Positions 55,604 through 64,000 of a stretch of DNA of 64,000 bases are shown piece by piece. A program made the translations under genes and the position numbers. The stretch spans positions 4,092,001 through 4,156,000 of the forward strand of contig JAULSU010000001.1 in NCBI GenBank assembly GCA_030512335.1. The letters run 5' to 3'. This DNA comes from Immersiella caudata. Lineage: Eukaryota > Ascomycota > Sordariomycetes > Sordariales > Lasiosphaeriaceae. Under the pieces are notes generated by a model. It saw only the letters and a list, made by a program, of their open reading frames with translations. It did no database searches and was not told where the DNA came from. Positions within the stretch are counted from its first letter, which is position 1; each line of letters begins with the position of its first letter.

Positions 55604-57617
55604 CTACTTCCGACAGAGCTTCCCATTCTGCGTAGGATAATACGGAATCTGCCCCGTGATATACCAATCCTCACTTCCAACTGCTTGATGCGCATAGAAC
55701 AACCCAGTCGGATCATACTTCTGCTTCAACTTGTACAGCTTCGCATAATTGCTCCCCCAGAACGCCTGCTGGAAGTTTGGCTCGTTGATGTCTGACTCGG
55801 AAAGGTAGGTTCCCGAGCCAGGCGACACGTCCCGCCAACGCTGCATCCAGTCGGTGGTCATGACCTTGGCATTTGCTGCAATCTGCGCGTCTGTTGCGTT
55901 GGGAGGGAGCTGTCCGGCCCCAAGGATGAACAATCCGGGAGATTTGCGCCACGCGGGATGGACTGCGTTGTCCTGGTTGACGGCGGGATTGGCAGCGGCT
56001 TTGATGTTGTAGCCGACGAGCACACCACCGGCCTCGATAGCATACCGAACTGCGGCAACCGTGGCATTGATCTTGGCGGGGTTTTGGAAGTTCTCTTTCG
56101 GGAAGAGGCGGGACGCGGCGTGACCGACTGGGGAGCCCACCTGTTCAGGGCCCCAGCTGCCTTCAAACGCTGTCAATAGCGATGGGTATTCCGTGATGTT
56201 GGGCGTCACGGTGATCCCGAGGCCAGCTAGGTCATTCAAGTAAGGGGTGACAAGGGTGGTGAGTTGAGGTGCGGTCATGTTGTTACCCCAAAACGGGAAA
56301 AAGGTGAAGAGAAACTCGCCCGGCCCAATGCTGACGACCAGGAAGTATCCGAATGCTCCGGCATTGGTGAACCGGTCAAAGTAGGTGAAGAACTTCCCGA
56401 TGCTAGCCCAAAAAGTGTCGGCTGTGACGTTGGGCGAAGTTGTGTACGTAAACGTCATGGTCGTCACGGGAGTTTTGGGATACGCCTTAATCACGACGGA
56501 TGTCACAACACCGTAGGTGCCTGCGGCTAGTTAGCTTGGTGTTTTGGCAAGGCAAGAAGAGCGAGGCTCACTTCCACCACCGCCACGAAGAGCCCAGTAG
56601 AGGTCCGGGTTCGAGTCTTCGCTGACTGTCACAAACCTGCCATTTGGCAAGACCACATCCAGCGAGAGGACTTGATCCGCCCCCATTCCGTAAAGAACTG
56701 ACACCGGCGAGTGTCCGCCACCAGCCACATAACCACCTGCAAGACCGACGGTCTATTTTACAGTCAGCAGCATCCCATTTTCAGAACTCAAAACGCTGAA
56801 GACGTACCCTGCACTCCCCACCCACGGCCGTAACTCCATTCTTCTCCGCGGCAGCATACACCTCCTCAGTCACAACTCCCGCCCCCAACTTGAACGCTGG
56901 CCCCTTATGCTTCTTGCACCCATAATCGCTATAATACTGCAAGTCTTTCAACTTGTGCGTCCAAATCGACAAGGCCCCGGCGCCAATCGACTTGTCAGCA
57001 AAGTCGTGTCCGGTGTTCCTCACCACCAGCCTGACGTTCGCATTCCGGGCAAAGTTCAACGCCAGCTGAATCTGCGACACCTTTGTGACAGCTACCGAGT
57101 AAGACGCGTAGCCACCGAGCGTGCAGCTCTGGGTAGGGTCATTGGTAGGGAAACAAGTTCGTCCCTGGAAAATAGGGAACATAGCGGAGGTCGGGTCTTC
57201 GAGGTGAAGACGGGGGTTGGCCCAGTTTTCGGTGATGTGCTGGCATTGCGCGGCGTCGCGGACTTGGGGCCAGTTGTCGTAGCATGGGGCGGCAAGAGGG
57301 GTGGTCTTGATGAGGGTACCGCCGAGGGACGCGTTGAAGGCGTTCCAGACTCTGTCGGACGGCCATGCGGCATCGCCGGGGAACACCTTGCAGGATGCGC
57401 GGGGCGGGCCGGGTTTCTTGGAGGGGAACTCGGGATCCTCGCCAAAGCCGAGAAGGGAGCCGGCTACAGAGTCTTTCTTAGCAACGTCGGCAATTGCAGC
57501 CTCGGTCAGTTCGGCAGTCTCATAGCTGAACCGGGGAGCGCATGCGCTGGCAGCTCGTTGACAAGCGAGGGCCAGGATGGCCGCTTTGGTCCACCTGGAC
57601 CAAAGACTTGGAGCCAT
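55604..57617 (-). CDS. Secreted FAD-linked oxidoreductase, berberine-bridge-enzyme type
   Basis: Exons 57617-56808, 56752-56572 and 56520-55604 (minus) give 635 residues. Signal peptide MAPSLWSRWTKAAILALACQRAASA. The FAD-binding PCMH part holds RLVVRNTGHDF, where the histidine is the usual covalent flavin site, then GGGHSPVSVLYGMGADQVLS. The C-terminal BBE motif region ends with NYAKLYKLKQKYDP and DPTGLFY. Length is somewhat above the common 480-600 due to a long N-terminal region with cysteines. These enzymes oxidise alcohols, sugars or alkaloid-like rings with oxygen, giving peroxide. Substrate unknown. A TATA box lies 120 nt upstream. Confidence 0.9.
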
Positions 57618-58583
57618 TGTGAAGTGGATAAAGGTAGCGAGTGACAGAGGTTTGGCAAAGACGGAGTGTAGCCCTTGGGTGGGACTCAGGGCTTACCGAC
57701 CTCTGCGGACAAGCGGTGGATGTCGCCCCCCCCCCCTTTATAACCCGACAGTTATTTCATCAAGACTCGTACAAGTATGCGGGATACCAAGCCGACCGGT
57801 GACAATAAATGAGGGGTAGTAGGATGCAAAGCTACCTGGTTAGTCCGAATCGATGCTGGGACGAGTCCTGCGAAGGTGCGCAGTAAACTGGGAGTGGGAA
57901 ATTGTCGTCTGGCATCGACATGTGGGGTGTAGCGTTCCCCTCGTTGGAATAGTCCCGAGTACCGAGAAGGGGGCCCCTGGACGCATTTCTTGGCAAGGGA
58001 ATCGCTGTAGATCCTCAAGGCGACCGTGACGGTGGCCAATAGGATCGGTACAGCGAGCTGCGCGTCAACCCAACAGGTCGCATCTCGGCCATCGTCGCCT
58101 GGGTTGAGATGCACCCCGTAAATAGTCGGCGAGCAGACAATGCTACTTGCAGGCTAAGAGCGCGACGGATGACAGGCTATACCCGGGAACCGGGCGCCGT
58201 GCCGCATGGCGGCAGCTTCCTCGTGGTCCAGTTTGCGTTAGGCGCGAAGGCTCTCCAACAAATGCAACCTCACGCGGTCGAATACCCACAAGGCCCGTTG
58301 GAGGATCGCCATCAGAGAACACGAGAACGAGATCTCCCCTGCTCACCGGCACTTGCAAGGCAGGAAGCCCTCTGCAGGACCCAAATAATGCCACCCACTT
58401 GGTCAATACAATGCGCCCCTAGACACCACCAGCTCTATCCACGTTTATCGTCATGCAATGATCCCCCTCTATCATGCGGCGTCCTCTTAATGCTCCCATC
58501 GAATGCTGTCTAACCCATCCCTCTGCGCTAATGCTATTGTCTAATGGATACTGGGGAGAGCGTCGTATCCTGCTGACTAACTT
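57618..58583. other. Intergenic, nothing recognised
   Basis: Promoter side of the flavoenzyme gene and 3' end of the methyltransferase gene. A C11 run abuts the TATA box. Confidence 0.5.
57737..57742 (-). promoter_or_regulatory. TATA box of the flavoenzyme gene
   Basis: TATAAA on the minus strand, 120 nt before the ATG at 57617, next to a G-run (C-run on plus). Inferred. Confidence 0.45.
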
Positions 58584-59846
58584 CTATGACCAACCAATTC
58601 TAAACAGTCTGTAGTATGTCTCGTCACCGCGCCCCACTCCATTCCGCTTCTCAATCCTCTCGCTCTGCAAAATCCTCAAAACCTGGCCGGTCCGCGGTGC
58701 TTCGGGGTCGGCCTTGGGGAAAACCGTCTCGACGGTATCGGCAACGCTGCCGAACCGGCCGTTCTGCCGCACGGTTTGGAGAAGCCAAAAGACTCCGTGT
58801 GGTGCCAAGAGCCGGGAAGCGCAGTCGTGCAGCATGGATGCGTGTTCAGGGGCATAAACAACGTCGGTCGCTAGAAGAAGGTCCGCCGGCGCGTCTCCCA
58901 GGGGCCAGTTCGCATCGAGGTCGGTTCGCGCCCAATCGAGTACACACGCCTGCACAGCACAGGCGCGCGTACCCGGCGCTGGTGGCTCGGGGAGATTAGC
59001 TGCGATGTTCCAGCGCAGATTCGCAATCACGGATGGGTGATGATCGGTCGCAACTAAGGTCTGCCCTGCGAAACCCAGTCGAGGGAGCAGTTGTCCAAGA
59101 ACGATGCTGACGAGTCCCGTGCCGGCGCCGAGTTCCACGATTCGTGGCGAGCTCCCGATGCTTTTCGGGCAGAGGTCGAAGCGCTCAGGGGTCTCGCACA
59201 TCATGCGGCACATCACAATGGACGCGCCCCAAGTCTGCAAGCCGACATCGGTGTGGTCATCTGCCCGCTTTCCGGCCAGCCCGTCGTTGAGCCGCACAAG
59301 AACCTCCTGGCTCTTTGGTACTGAGAAGCTGAACTCCCGGCCAAACCCATCGTCCTCAACGTCCTCATCGTCTTCATCCTCCGCTTCGGCGTCTTGTTGA
59401 GGGTTGAGTAGAGCCACGAGCAAGTCCGCAGCCTTCTCTGCCGCGCTCTGTCGCGCTTCGTCGGATGCAAAGCACCCAGGTTGGGCCTCATCCTCAGCGA
59501 CATGGGCGATGAACTTCTCGAGCCATCGTGTTGCGAACGCGCGTTCGTGGCCGTCCCCGCGGAGCAACGACAGCTCGTCCTCTACCTCGCAAGCTGAGTC
59601 ATTTCCGTCTTCGTCTTCGGATGCGTAGCCAGAGTTGTAACCGGAGTCGGTCAAGGGCGCGAGTCTTTCCAGGAGCTTGTACGGGTTTGACGCTTCGTAC
59701 AGCGCCGATTTCGGAACCGCAACAGGGTAATAAATGGCGAACAAGTTATCCAAAGCTGAAAGGACCTGGGACGCAGCGAGTGTGTTGAGCTGGCGGAGAG
59801 GCGGCAAGCTGCTGGTTGGCGGCAGCGGCCGACCCGCTGGTCCCAT
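58584..59846 (-). CDS. Family-16 SAM-dependent methyltransferase (lysine-methyltransferase-like)
   Basis: Single exon. I start at 59846 (MGPAGRPLPP) because upstream sequence in the frame looks like leader; this gives 420 residues, otherwise 497. The N-terminal region includes acidic, disordered stretches (GNDSACEVEDE, EAEDEDDEDVEDD). The methyltransferase core has GLQTWGASIVM, the SAM loop IVELGAGTGLVSIVLG, VATDHHPSVIANL and LLATDVVYAPEH, the D/V-x-Y pattern of METTL21/FAM86-like enzymes that methylate lysines of translation factors or chaperones. The exact target is not evident. Confidence 0.8.
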   Translation of the reverse strand: MGPAGRPLPPTSSLPPLRQLNTLAASQVLSALDNLFAIYYPVAVPKSALYEASNPYKLLERLAPLTDSGYNSGYASEDEDGNDSACEVEDELSLLRGDGHERAFATRWLEKFIAHVAEDEAQPGCFASDEARQSAAEKAADLLVALLNPQQDAEAEDEDDEDVEDDGFGREFSFSVPKSQEVLVRLNDGLAGKRADDHTDVGLQTWGASIVMCRMMCETPERFDLCPKSIGSSPRIVELGAGTGLVSIVLGQLLPRLGFAGQTLVATDHHPSVIANLRWNIAANLPEPPAPGTRACAVQACVLDWARTDLDANWPLGDAPADLLLATDVVYAPEHASMLHDCASRLLAPHGVFWLLQTVRQNGRFGSVADTVETVFPKADPEAPRTGQVLRILQSERIEKRNGVGRGDETYYRLFRIGWS

Positions 59847-60596
59847 TTGATCACAGCGAGGGGGTGGAGCGCGGGGAAGACGAGAGGGAAAATAGGAGCA
59901 AAAAGCGGTGGGTGAAAAGTGACTCCATCGTGAGTGACTAAATAGGAAACAGTAATTTGTTGGTGTTTCGTGTGTGGGTCTTGGAAAATTTTGCACCCCA
60001 GATCCCAAGTCGGCTAGCGATAAGGCGTGCGTTTCGGGAGGCGGTGAGCTGAATGAGCACGGTAGGAGTGAGAACAAACGTGGGTGAACGATAAGACTGT
60101 AATCAAAGGAATTGCATGGAAGAGAGGCAAATGGATGATATTCAGACGTTTTACAGAGGCTGTGCGCGATGAGCTAAATTCTCACACCTTGCAAATCAAC
60201 CAATGAGGGGAGCGGATTGACAAATGTGCCAGTGTGCTTCCAGATTGCCTAGCTCCTTGAGTTTGGAACCCTTGACGGGGTGGTCTTTAAAATGTTTGCA
60301 CGTGCTCCTACAGTAGATGGGACGATTTAGGAGCGACGGCAGGAATGACCAACCCCGCGCTGCGAACCCAGGTCCTAGCGGCTGAGCACCCACCTTCGTC
60401 TTTGCGCGTCTTGCTGGAGGTGTCTGGCAACCGGTCTGGCATCTGCAACCAACCTGCAAGTGAAGATACTTGTCCATATTCGTGATCCTCCGCTTCCGCC
60501 AAACCTGAGCCTCACCAAGCTGTTCTCCCGTAAGGTCAACACGCTTCACCATCAACCGCAATCAATCCCCATTGACCACGATCCAAAGCCTGCGCC
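59847..60596. promoter_or_regulatory. Divergent intergenic region
   Basis: 750 bp between the methyltransferase (minus) and the glyoxalase-like gene (plus); both promoters must lie here. A CCAAT-like box (CAACCAATGAG) is at about 60197. Confidence 0.45.
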
Positions 60597-61514
60597 ATGA
60601 CTTCCATACAACAAGATCACATCGTTTTCCTCGTTGACACCCCATTGTTGGAGAACCTACCCGCCTGGGCCACCGATAACTTCACCGTCACCCCTGGAGG
60701 CTATCACGATGGCCAACCATCTCGCAACAAGTTGGTCATCTTCGCTGATGGCAGCTACCTGGAGTTCTTCAACTGGTACGACACGCCTCCGTCCCTCGAC
60801 GATGAGAACTTTCCGATGAGATTCTGGGGGCCTAAACCCCCTGGACTAGTCGACTTTGCCATCACCGACACGGGCCACTCCGCTGAAGACTCAGTCCAAG
60901 CAGTCAACGACCGATTGACCGAGGGGCCTGACGGAGACGCCGACCTTGGTATCAAATTCGGCAAGCCGATTGCCGGATCCCGTAAGAAAGCGGATGGTGT
61001 CGAGATCAAGTGGAAGGTCACACGACCAGAGTTCTCCAAAGGCGCCAAAACCCCTGACCCAGAGCTCTTCGCCAACGGCAGAATCGATGTCCCATTCTTT
61101 TGCCATGATGTCACCCCGCGGACCGACAGGGTTCCATACCACGACAAGAAGAAGACAACGCATCCTTGCGGTGCTATTGGTATCGCGGCCTGCGAGATTC
61201 TCGTACCCAAGCACCTGCTCACCGAATACGTCCACGTCTATTGCAAGATTCTGGGCTCAAAGGCCGAGCCTACAGCCGATCAGAATTCATATGTCCTCGA
61301 CGTCGGTGTGCCCGAGGGATCTGTCCGTTCCACGGTGGTAGTGCGTGCTGCTGAGACCGAACAAGACAGGAAGCGCTTGCAAGAAAGGGGGATTGGCTTT
61401 TCGGATCTTGTCATAGCCATCAAGACCAATGGCAGCGGTGGCGAGGCGAGGCGCCAACTGGGTACCACGGGCATCGAGTCCACAATCTGGCTGGAGACGG
61501 CGAAGAGGGAATAA
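60597..61514 (+). CDS. Glyoxalase-like domain protein
   Basis: Single exon of 305 residues. It opens with DHIVFLVDTPLLENLP, then a Gly-rich strand TPGGYHDGQPSRNKLV and LEFFNWYD, the layout of glyoxalase_3-type proteins with a histidine near the start as metal ligand candidate. Such proteins in fungi have no agreed reaction; related domains bind small carbonyl compounds. It converges with the ACMSD gene and could share its catabolic setting, but nothing in the sequence shows this. Confidence 0.75.
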   Translation: MTSIQQDHIVFLVDTPLLENLPAWATDNFTVTPGGYHDGQPSRNKLVIFADGSYLEFFNWYDTPPSLDDENFPMRFWGPKPPGLVDFAITDTGHSAEDSVQAVNDRLTEGPDGDADLGIKFGKPIAGSRKKADGVEIKWKVTRPEFSKGAKTPDPELFANGRIDVPFFCHDVTPRTDRVPYHDKKKTTHPCGAIGIAACEILVPKHLLTEYVHVYCKILGSKAEPTADQNSYVLDVGVPEGSVRSTVVVRAAETEQDRKRLQERGIGFSDLVIAIKTNGSGGEARRQLGTTGIESTIWLETAKRE

Positions 61515-61886
61515 TCATACCGGCAATGCTAGCGAGGATTCCAAGTTGTGCAGGAGTGAGTTGTGAGTTATTGCGTTTAGCAGTGCCTTGGGTTATCAAA
61601 CATTCAGTCGCTACCATTAATATCCCACAGATTTCCCCTTTCTACTTGCTTATTAGTGGCATTCTTTCCCGCGTGGCCGGCGGTATTAGCACCCACCGCC
61701 GAGATTTCTCGCCTCGGGCTAGAGTGTCTGACGCCCCAGTCAAGGACACCATCATACCACAGCCATTGACGGGGTGTTGTGATATATGATGGACACATCA
61801 AGATTCAACGCGAAAAGAAGGCTGAAGTTGCAATCTCGTGTACGAATACAAAGGATATAAAGCTGAACAGGAAAATAGGTAGGATA
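61515..61886. other. Convergent intergenic region
   Basis: 372 bp between the 3' ends of the glyoxalase-like and ACMSD genes. No gene seen. Confidence 0.5.
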
Positions 61887-63323
61887 TCAAAGGCTCTCAC
61901 CCAGCAGAGGCGCATCCCAATCGCCATCCACGACCTCAACCTCCTGACTCCCTGCTGGGATGCCCTTGATCAAGTCGTTCCCATTACCCCAACGCTCCCA
62001 CGAACCATCAAACCCAGGCCTCAAAGAACTGGGCAAAGACGATGTTTCTGAATAACCGGCATCAGCTTCCCGCAACCTTGTCTCATACCGCTCCTCAAAC
62101 TCCTTCCCAAGACTCAGGAACCGAATCGCGTTTTTCGCCAAAACACCAGCTCTCTCCTCCCAGCTCATAAACGATCTCACTCTCTCATCCTCCAACAACA
62201 TCTTCCCCGCGATCGGCACCTCCCCAAGCGGAAAGGGATAGTCGCTCCCCAACACAATCCGGCTTGCACCTCCAGGGCCCATTTTCTTCAACACAAACTC
62301 CAACAAATCCGGATCATGCATCAATGAATCGATCCATATCTGGCCCTCTCCCGTCCCCTTCTCCCCAAACCTCCCCTCGAAATGTTCGGTTGGTGTCACC
62401 CCACAGGCCTTCCCAGCCACCAAATCTGGCCGGCAATCGAACCCCTTCTGAATCCTCCCCAGCAGCGCCGGGAACGCCCCTCCTCCGTGCGCAAAACAAA
62501 TCCTCAATCTCGGATGCCTCACCAACAACCCCGAGCTCATCACAGCATGCATCGCCAACGCCGTCTCACACGGCATCCCCACAAGCCAACTCCCCCAGTA
62601 CCTCCCCCACCTCGTCGCGTTCTCTTTTGGCAGCGCATAGCCTAACGGATGCACAAACACCGCACACCCAAGCGCCTCGCACACCCTCCAAAACTCCTCC
62701 AACCTTTCATCATCTAGCATCATATCGCCTATGCTCGTCCCAATCTGCACCCCCTTCATCCCCAACTCCAACACCGCTCTCCTCAGCTCGACAATCGCAT
62801 CCCCCACACTCTGCAGCGGCACCGTACCCAAGCCGACGAACCGCTCTGGGTTCGTCGCACACACCTCTGCCAGGTGATCATTCAGCGCTCTCGCTAGCAC
62901 CAATGCGGGTTGTACAGGTGCATCGTAACAAAACAACACCGGGACGGTGCTCAGCACCTGGACATCAACCCCCGCCGCGTCCATTTCCGATATCCGGACG
63001 GTGGGGTCATAACAGTTCGGTTCTACCCGTCGAAAGAAGGTAGAACCAACAAACATGTCGATCTCAGGCGGTTGGGTTTCGGGGACGGGGTGGAAGGAAG
63101 GCCATTGGTAGTCGATACCCGCTGGTGTGAGGGCGGGGAAATCAGGAAGGGAGGAGGGCATGATGTGCGTGTGCAAGTCGATGCGGAAGAGGTTGGACCC
63201 GGAGAGGGAAGAAGAATTAGGGCGCGGGCCGAGGGATGAGGATGAGGAGCAGCATGTTGACGAGCCGCTGGAAGCAGAGCTGGGGCTGGAGGCCGAAAAG
63301 CTGCGGGCTGTTGTTGGGTTCAT
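61887..63323 (-). CDS. 2-Amino-3-carboxymuconate-6-semialdehyde decarboxylase (ACMSD)
   Basis: Single exon of 478 residues. ACMSD removes CO2 from the kynurenine-pathway intermediate ACMS and diverts it from quinolinate/NAD synthesis to 2-aminomuconate. Metal ligands are H51 and H53 (DLHTHIMP), H225 (VHPLG), H279 (FAHGGGAFP) and D361 (GSDYPFPLGE). Family blocks FFRRVEPNCYDPTVRISEMD and VQVLSTVPVLF are characteristic. The first 45 residues are Ser-rich and missing in animal enzymes, while a tail of about 60 residues extends the C-terminus; the only ATG before the H-x-H motif is 63323. The next gene on the same strand encodes an aldehyde dehydrogenase of the following step type. Confidence 0.93.
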   Translation of the reverse strand: MNPTTARSFSASSPSSASSGSSTCCSSSSSLGPRPNSSSLSGSNLFRIDLHTHIMPSSLPDFPALTPAGIDYQWPSFHPVPETQPPEIDMFVGSTFFRRVEPNCYDPTVRISEMDAAGVDVQVLSTVPVLFCYDAPVQPALVLARALNDHLAEVCATNPERFVGLGTVPLQSVGDAIVELRRAVLELGMKGVQIGTSIGDMMLDDERLEEFWRVCEALGCAVFVHPLGYALPKENATRWGRYWGSWLVGMPCETALAMHAVMSSGLLVRHPRLRICFAHGGGAFPALLGRIQKGFDCRPDLVAGKACGVTPTEHFEGRFGEKGTGEGQIWIDSLMHDPDLLEFVLKKMGPGGASRIVLGSDYPFPLGEVPIAGKMLLEDERVRSFMSWEERAGVLAKNAIRFLSLGKEFEERYETRLREADAGYSETSSLPSSLRPGFDGSWERWGNGNDLIKGIPAGSQEVEVVDGDWDAPLLGESL

Positions 63324-63856
63324 TATGGATAGTTTGGTAGGGTCGGGCGTGGTGAAAATACCGTTCGGGAGACGTCGTTGAGATCCACGACAATGGTTGT
63401 TTGCAGACGGATAATAGGTTCGTCCAGTCAGCGAGGAGTTTTGCCATGGGAGAAAGATGGGAAACGTGGAAATCGGGCGGGGACGAGCTAAAAGGGGCTA
63501 CATGATGTAATGGCAGATGAAACAAGGAGGTCGCACATGCCTTTCAATTCCTAGGTTTCGCGGTCGGATCTGTCCCCAGCGGTGGCCGCTCAATCGGTTC
63601 CGCTCGGGTGCAAAGCAGGTGCGGATGTCGGAAGGCGGAACGGATGTAAGTGGAATTGCCCGATGTGATTGGCTGGCTTCGAGCGCCGCTCCACAAATCG
63701 TTGCGCATGCGCCGATCACTTGACCACACATCCTGCTGGCGGCAAAGCTTCCCCTGAACGCGCCCTGTCTAGTTTGTTTTGAGCAAAGGCTTGTTTTTTT
63801 TGTTTTTTTTTCGAGCTTCCATTTCGAGATCAACATCCGAAGAAGAATTGCCAGAT
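63324..63856. other. Intergenic, nothing recognised
   Basis: 533 bp between the tandem minus-strand ACMSD and dehydrogenase genes; ACMSD promoter is expected here. Two T runs near 63790-63810. Confidence 0.5.
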
Positions 63857-64000
63857 CTACCAGTAGGCTGGCAGGTGAACAGTCCGGACAACGGTAAACA
63901 CATCTCTGGAGTATTCTCCGCCCTCTCTGCCGGTCCCGCTGGCCTTCATCCCGCCAAATGGCGTTCCCAGCTCCCTCTGCAGCCAGCTGTTGACCCAAAC
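63857..64000 (-). CDS. Aldehyde dehydrogenase C-terminus (partial), probably 2-aminomuconate semialdehyde dehydrogenase
   Basis: The last 47 codons of a gene entering from the right edge, stop TAG at 63857. They read VWVNSWLQRELGTPFGGMK, SGTGREGGEYSRD, the canonical ALDH C-terminal block (PFGGxKxSGxGREGG). The W-V-N-x-W-L-x-R-x-L pattern fits the hydroxymuconic/aminomuconic semialdehyde dehydrogenase group (ALDH8-like), the enzyme after ACMSD. The catalytic cysteine lies outside the window, so the substrate is inferred from this short segment and its neighbour. Confidence 0.8.
   Translation of the reverse strand, partial: VWVNSWLQRELGTPFGGMKASGTGREGGEYSRDVFTVVRTVHLPAYW

Noticed and set aside
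62264..63043. Ser/Pro-rich 259-codon frame antisense to ACMSD
   Set aside because: Compositional shadow of the ACMSD gene; metal-site motifs are on the minus strand.
1..64000. CRISPR array, rRNA operon, integrated virus or complete transposon
   Set aside because: No spaced direct repeats, rRNA-like sequence, reverse transcriptase, transposase or paired terminal repeats were seen.

Overview
The window is nuclear DNA of a filamentous ascomycete (Pezizomycotina, most likely a Sordariomycete). Genes are spaced by 0.2-2.5 kb and broken by short GT-AG introns of about 46-160 bp. They include fungal-only or fungal-expanded families: HET domain, SUR7-like proteins, a LYS2 aminoadipate reductase, cysteine-rich secreted proteins and a CYP of trichothecene-hydroxylase type. 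I rebuilt gene models by joining reading frames at splice sites and checking phase; exon coordinates are given in each entry. The species cannot be fixed from sequence reading alone.

Layout. 1.7-6.9 kb: a membrane RING-H2 protein, a cytochrome P450 and a poly(ADP-ribose) glycohydrolase. 7-13.9 kb: a gene graveyard with a broken HET gene and a DUF3176-type membrane gene carrying nonsense codons, one small intact gene, then 2.6 kb without genes. 13.9-31.4 kb: an Rck2/Srk1-type kinase with a hidden first exon and a 54-nt micro-exon, a Gly/Asn-repeat protein, an O-methyltransferase, two secreted glycoproteins, a caspase-like protein with a C2H2-like finger, a multi-pass membrane protein, and a secreted protein ending in a cysteine module. 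31.6-35 kb: a single-exon terpene-cyclase-fold protein that looks bacterial, divergent from a vanadium-haloperoxidase-like enzyme. 35.2-39.6 kb: a second graveyard (coiled-coil gene with three frameshifts, two decayed secreted-protein genes) that still holds an intact six-cysteine secreted protein.

42-64 kb is the conserved half: a SET-domain protein with a signal peptide, a SUR7/PalI-family membrane protein, LYS2 (lysine synthesis), an intron-containing tRNA-His beside a truncated tRNA-Gly, a prolyl-4-hydroxylase-like oxygenase convergent with a metal-dependent amidohydrolase, a secreted berberine-bridge-type flavoenzyme, a family-16 methyltransferase, a glyoxalase-like protein, and at the right edge ACMSD followed by the C-terminus of an aldehyde dehydrogenase. 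These last two suggest a small tryptophan/kynurenine (2-aminomuconate) catabolic cluster running off the window.

Intact conserved genes sit next to several accessory genes that are visibly dead, some by indels and one by transition-type stop codons. I see no complete transposon, CRISPR array or viral element. Gene names are from recognised motifs only; no database search was possible.
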